Shown one piece after another: positions 37,309 to 40,448 of a DNA stretch of 40,448 bases (the stretch's first letter is position 1; each line of letters begins with the position of its first letter). The stretch spans positions 1 to 40,448 of the forward strand of contig JAHEMO010000003.1 of assembly GCA_024643625.1 (NCBI GenBank), given 5' to 3'. The notes under the pieces were generated by a model. That model worked only from the letters and a program-made list of their open reading frames with translations. It was not told where the DNA came from and made no database searches. The translations under genes were made by a program, and so were the position numbers. This DNA comes from Chitinophagaceae bacterium (GTDB taxonomy: Bacteria > Bacteroidota > Bacteroidia > Chitinophagales > Chitinophagaceae).

Positions 37309-38643
37309 CTAACGATCAAACTGCAGGCGCATTCCTTTTTCAGATTCATTGAAGCGGCCGTTTTCCCAGGCAGGGTGGCCATTTACAAAAGTTTTGGCGA
37401 TGGTGGCAGGCATGGTAAAACCTTCCAGCGGACTCCAGCCACACTTGAACAGGATATTGTCGGCATGCACCGTTTGTGGTTGGCTTCTATCAACTATCAC
37501 CATATCGGCAAAGTATCCTTCGCGCAAATATCCTCTGTCCTTAATTTGAAAACAATCTGCTACCCGGTGGCTCATTTTCTCCACCATTTTTTCGATGCTC
37601 ATTTTCCCTTCCGCCACATAATGCAACATTAGTTGCAGCGCATGTTGCACCAATGGCAGGCCTGCATGGGCATGATCATAGGGGGGCTCTTTTTCACTCA
37701 ACAAATGTGGCGCATGATCAGTGGCAATGATATCGAGCCTGTCGTCCAGCAGGGCCTCCCATAATGCATCGCGGTTAGGCGCAGCTTTTATGGCGGGATT
37801 GCATTTTATTTTATAGCCTAAGTTTGCATAGTCATCGGCAGTGAAGTGCAAATGGTGTACACAAACCTCGCTGGTTATTCGCTTGTCTTTTGTAGGAAAA
37901 AGATTGGTGAAGAGACCTAGTTCTATAGCGGTTGTTATGTGCAGTATGTGCAGTCTTGTATCATGTTGTTTGGCCAGTTGTATGGCCGACAGGCTGGAGG
38001 CAAAGCAGGCTTCGGCATTGCGAATAATAGGGTGGTGGGCCGGTTGTAATACTTCCGCAGCAATAGCCTCTCTGTTATGTTTTATTATTTTTTCATCTTC
38101 GCAATGGGTGGCTATCAGCAGTTCAGCTTCGCTGAAAATTTTGTTGAGTGTGATATAATTATCCACCAGCATATTGCCTGTGCTGCTGCCCATGAAAATT
38201 TTTATGCCACATATATCCTTCTTCCTTTCGTTCGTGCGCAGCACTTCATCGGCATTGTTGTTGCTGGTACCCATAAAAAATGAGTAGTTAGCCAGGGATT
38301 GTGTGGCCGCATGCGCATATTTTTCTTCCAATAATACATGGGTTAGGGCGTTGGGTATGGTATTGGGCATTTCCATAAAACTGGTGGTGCCACCTGCCAC
38401 TGCGGCTCTTGCTTCTGTGTAGATACTGCCTTTATGGGTTAATCCCGGATCGCGAAAATGAACCTGATCATCAATAACCCCCGGTAGCAGCCACAATCCG
38501 GTGCCATCTATTTCATTATACGACCCGGAAATATTTATCTGCCCCGATATTTGTTCTATCCTTTCATTGTGTATGAGGATATCTTTTACCTCGGTTTTCC
38601 CCTCATTTACAAGCTGTATGTTTCGAATAATGTATTTTGCCAT
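37309..38643 (-). CDS. pyrC: Dihydroorotase
   Basis: 444 aa; LLPGVIDDQVHFRDPGLTHKGSIYTEA, GIKIFMGSSTG, ATHCEDE, LHILHIT, IIATDHAPH. Confidence 0.92.
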   Translation of the reverse strand: MAKYIIRNIQLVNEGKTEVKDILIHNERIEQISGQINISGSYNEIDGTGLWLLPGVIDDQVHFRDPGLTHKGSIYTEARAAVAGGTTSFMEMPNTIPNALTHVLLEEKYAHAATQSLANYSFFMGTSNNNADEVLRTNERKKDICGIKIFMGSSTGNMLVDNYITLNKIFSEAELLIATHCEDEKIIKHNREAIAAEVLQPAHHPIIRNAEACFASSLSAIQLAKQHDTRLHILHITTAIELGLFTNLFPTKDKRITSEVCVHHLHFTADDYANLGYKIKCNPAIKAAPNRDALWEALLDDRLDIIATDHAPHLLSEKEPPYDHAHAGLPLVQHALQLMLHYVAEGKMSIEKMVEKMSHRVADCFQIKDRGYLREGYFADMVIVDRSQPQTVHADNILFKCGWSPLEGFTMPATIAKTFVNGHPAWENGRFNESEKGMRLQFDR

Positions 38644-38681
38644 CGTATTTCAAACTGCTTTTTAACCCGAATACTAACTGC

Positions 38682-40385
38682 ATGCAAAATAGGCATAAGC
38701 TGCTTTGGTTGGTTCTGTTGACGATTTCTTTTGCTGCCAATGCACAAACTACTTATATATCGCCATGGGCTAAAGAGAACCGGTTACTTGAGCGCATGGA
38801 GATTAAGGCGCAGCGTAATACCGACCTTAATTTATCAACCGTGAAACCAAGGCTGATAAAGCAAAATGTGGCATGGGCCGATAGTGTGTATACCTGGCTG
38901 GAGCAAAATGAAAACCCGTGGAAACTTACTACCATGGATCAGTACAACCTCACTCGCTTTTTATCCAATAATCGAGACTACTCTTCACTCAATAGGCCAC
39001 AATTTCTTAGCAGGGATAATCAGCGAAAGGCTTTTTATGTAAGCCCGGGCAATATGGTCGAAGCTATTGATGACGGGTTCAGTTTTGTGGCTAACCCGGT
39101 TGTTGGCCTGCATGGTGGCATAGAGACAGATAACGATGATGCCTTGTATCATATTGCCGTTGGCGCCACTGCAAGGGGTAAAATCGGGCGTCATTTTGCT
39201 TACGATTTTTTTGGCGTGCGTGTTACTGAAAATGGCCCTCAGCAATTTAAAAGATTTGTGGAAACTAATGCTGCTGTACCGGGTGCGGTAAAATGGGATA
39301 GTGCAAGTAGTGGCGGTGTATCGTATTGGGATGTGCGGGGTAGCGTAAATACGAACGTAACCAAATACATTAATATCCAGTTTGGTCACGACCGCCAATT
39401 TATTGGTAATGGCTACAGAAGTTTATTACTCAGCGACTTTAGCGGCAACAATTGGTTTTTAAAATTCAATACGCGTATATGGCGCCTGCAGTACACCAAT
39501 ATCTTTCAGCAACTCAGGCCAAGTGCTATTGAATCCGTGAATGATAGATTAAAGAATAAGTACAGCAGCATGCACCATCTTGGTATCAACATTACCAAAT
39601 GGCTTACCATTGGTGCATTTGAGGCCATCATATTTGGCAGGGATAACGGGTACGATATCAGCTATCTGCAGCCCATGATTTTTTTGCGAAGCATGGAACA
39701 GCAAAACGGCAGTCCTGATAATGCCAACATTGGGTTTGATTTTAAGGCAAATGTGGGCAAAACTGCACAGCTGTATGGCCAACTTATGTTGGATGAATTT
39801 TTGAAGGATGAGGTAATTGGGAGTTCAAGAAACTGGTGGGGCAATAAGCAGGCTATACAGATTGGTGCCAAATACATTGATGCTTTTGGCATAAAAAATC
39901 TTGACCTGCAGGCGGAGATGAATCAGGTTCGTCCTTTCATGTATCAGTTTCGCGATTCTACCGGATCTTACACCCATGCCAATCAGCCACTGGCCCATCC
40001 ATTAGGTGGCAATTTGCGTGAGTTTGTTGCCTTATTTCATTATCAACCTGCTAAGCGATTATACTTCGACGGACGCATCATGTATTGGAAGCAGGGACTT
40101 GACAGCGCTGGTTACAATTTTGGCAGCAATCCCAATACAATTTATACCACGGTTGCTAATGGCGGCACAAGGCTGCGCAACGACAACTATCCCATGTTTG
40201 CCGGTATGCCGGCCACGGGGCTAAACGCATCTTTCTTAGCCTCGTATGAAATAAAAGAAAACCTGTTCATAGATGCGCAGGCCATTTACCGTAACCTTAA
40301 AGAAACGAATCTGGATGCTGACAGCCGGCTAAGTTTCTTATTTGGCATAAGATGGAATATGTATAACCGCAACTACGACTACTAA
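38682..40385 (+). CDS. Outer-membrane protein, Wzi / gliding-motility RemB-like
   Basis: ATG at 38682 (MQNRHKLLWLVLLTISFAANAQ, signal peptide) preferred over 38637, which overlaps pyrC; FGHDRQFIGNGYRSLLLSDFSGNNWFLKFNTRIWRLQYTNIF resembles Bacteroidota Wzi/RemB-type barrels. Confidence 0.75.
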   Translation: MQNRHKLLWLVLLTISFAANAQTTYISPWAKENRLLERMEIKAQRNTDLNLSTVKPRLIKQNVAWADSVYTWLEQNENPWKLTTMDQYNLTRFLSNNRDYSSLNRPQFLSRDNQRKAFYVSPGNMVEAIDDGFSFVANPVVGLHGGIETDNDDALYHIAVGATARGKIGRHFAYDFFGVRVTENGPQQFKRFVETNAAVPGAVKWDSASSGGVSYWDVRGSVNTNVTKYINIQFGHDRQFIGNGYRSLLLSDFSGNNWFLKFNTRIWRLQYTNIFQQLRPSAIESVNDRLKNKYSSMHHLGINITKWLTIGAFEAIIFGRDNGYDISYLQPMIFLRSMEQQNGSPDNANIGFDFKANVGKTAQLYGQLMLDEFLKDEVIGSSRNWWGNKQAIQIGAKYIDAFGIKNLDLQAEMNQVRPFMYQFRDSTGSYTHANQPLAHPLGGNLREFVALFHYQPAKRLYFDGRIMYWKQGLDSAGYNFGSNPNTIYTTVANGGTRLRNDNYPMFAGMPATGLNASFLASYEIKENLFIDAQAIYRNLKETNLDADSRLSFLFGIRWNMYNRNYDY

Positions 40386-40410
40386 TTACTTACACTCATT
40401 ACGATATTAC

Positions 40411-40448
40411 ATGCATTATAAATATTGTATAGCAATTCTTCTGTTCTC
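40411..40448 (+). CDS. Possible start of next gene (N-terminal fragment), cut by window edge
   Basis: ATG at 40411 gives MHYKYCIAILLF..., a plausible signal-peptide start, 25 bp after the preceding stop. Confidence 0.4.
   Translation, partial: MHYKYCIAILLF

Noticed and set aside
38985-39398. 137-aa minus ORF inside the Wzi/RemB-like gene
   Set aside because: Antisense to a coherent exported protein.
1-40448. Search by eye for tRNA/rRNA genes, CRISPR arrays, transposases, phage genes, toxin-antitoxin or defence clusters
   Set aside because: None recognised; the window is a mosaic of housekeeping genes. tRNAscan-SE, Infernal and DefenseFinder/PADLOC would be needed to confirm.

Overview
This window reads as a dense, mostly housekeeping chromosomal segment from a Bacteroidota genome. 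Gene content and Bacteroidota-type families suggest Chitinophagaceae or a relative (inference; no 16S is present). I support about 38 protein-coding genes. They include a PafA-type alkaline phosphatase cut by the left edge (missing from the ORF track), an alpha-oxoamine synthase, glnS, DUF5683-parB-parA, a UPF0173 MBL hydrolase, a YkuE-like phosphoesterase, DUF4251, dnaE, an NlpC/P60 peptidase, an M1 peptidase, msrA and kynU-SGNH hydrolase. Further along are aspartate kinase, a TetA-like MFS, a dodecin-like protein, DUF2237, META, an M20 amidohydrolase, a class C serine hydrolase, DinB, an acyl-CoA mutase large subunit, an IscA-type carrier, porT-ubiE, queE, folD, a SAM methyltransferase, an outer-membrane lipoprotein-sorting-like protein, a short MutS paralog, dihydroorotase and a Wzi/RemB-like outer-membrane protein. 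Several strong stem-loop terminators sit between genes. I saw no tRNA, rRNA, CRISPR array, IS element, phage, defence island or biosynthetic gene cluster. I did not find a convincing previously undescribed multi-gene system. The best second-look items are the truncated MutS paralog with a divergent ATPase motif, the QxH (instead of HxH) metal motif in the dihydroorotase, the oxoamine synthase of uncertain lipid specificity, the stand-alone acyl-CoA mutase with an uncharacterised partner gene, and two unexplained stem-loops.
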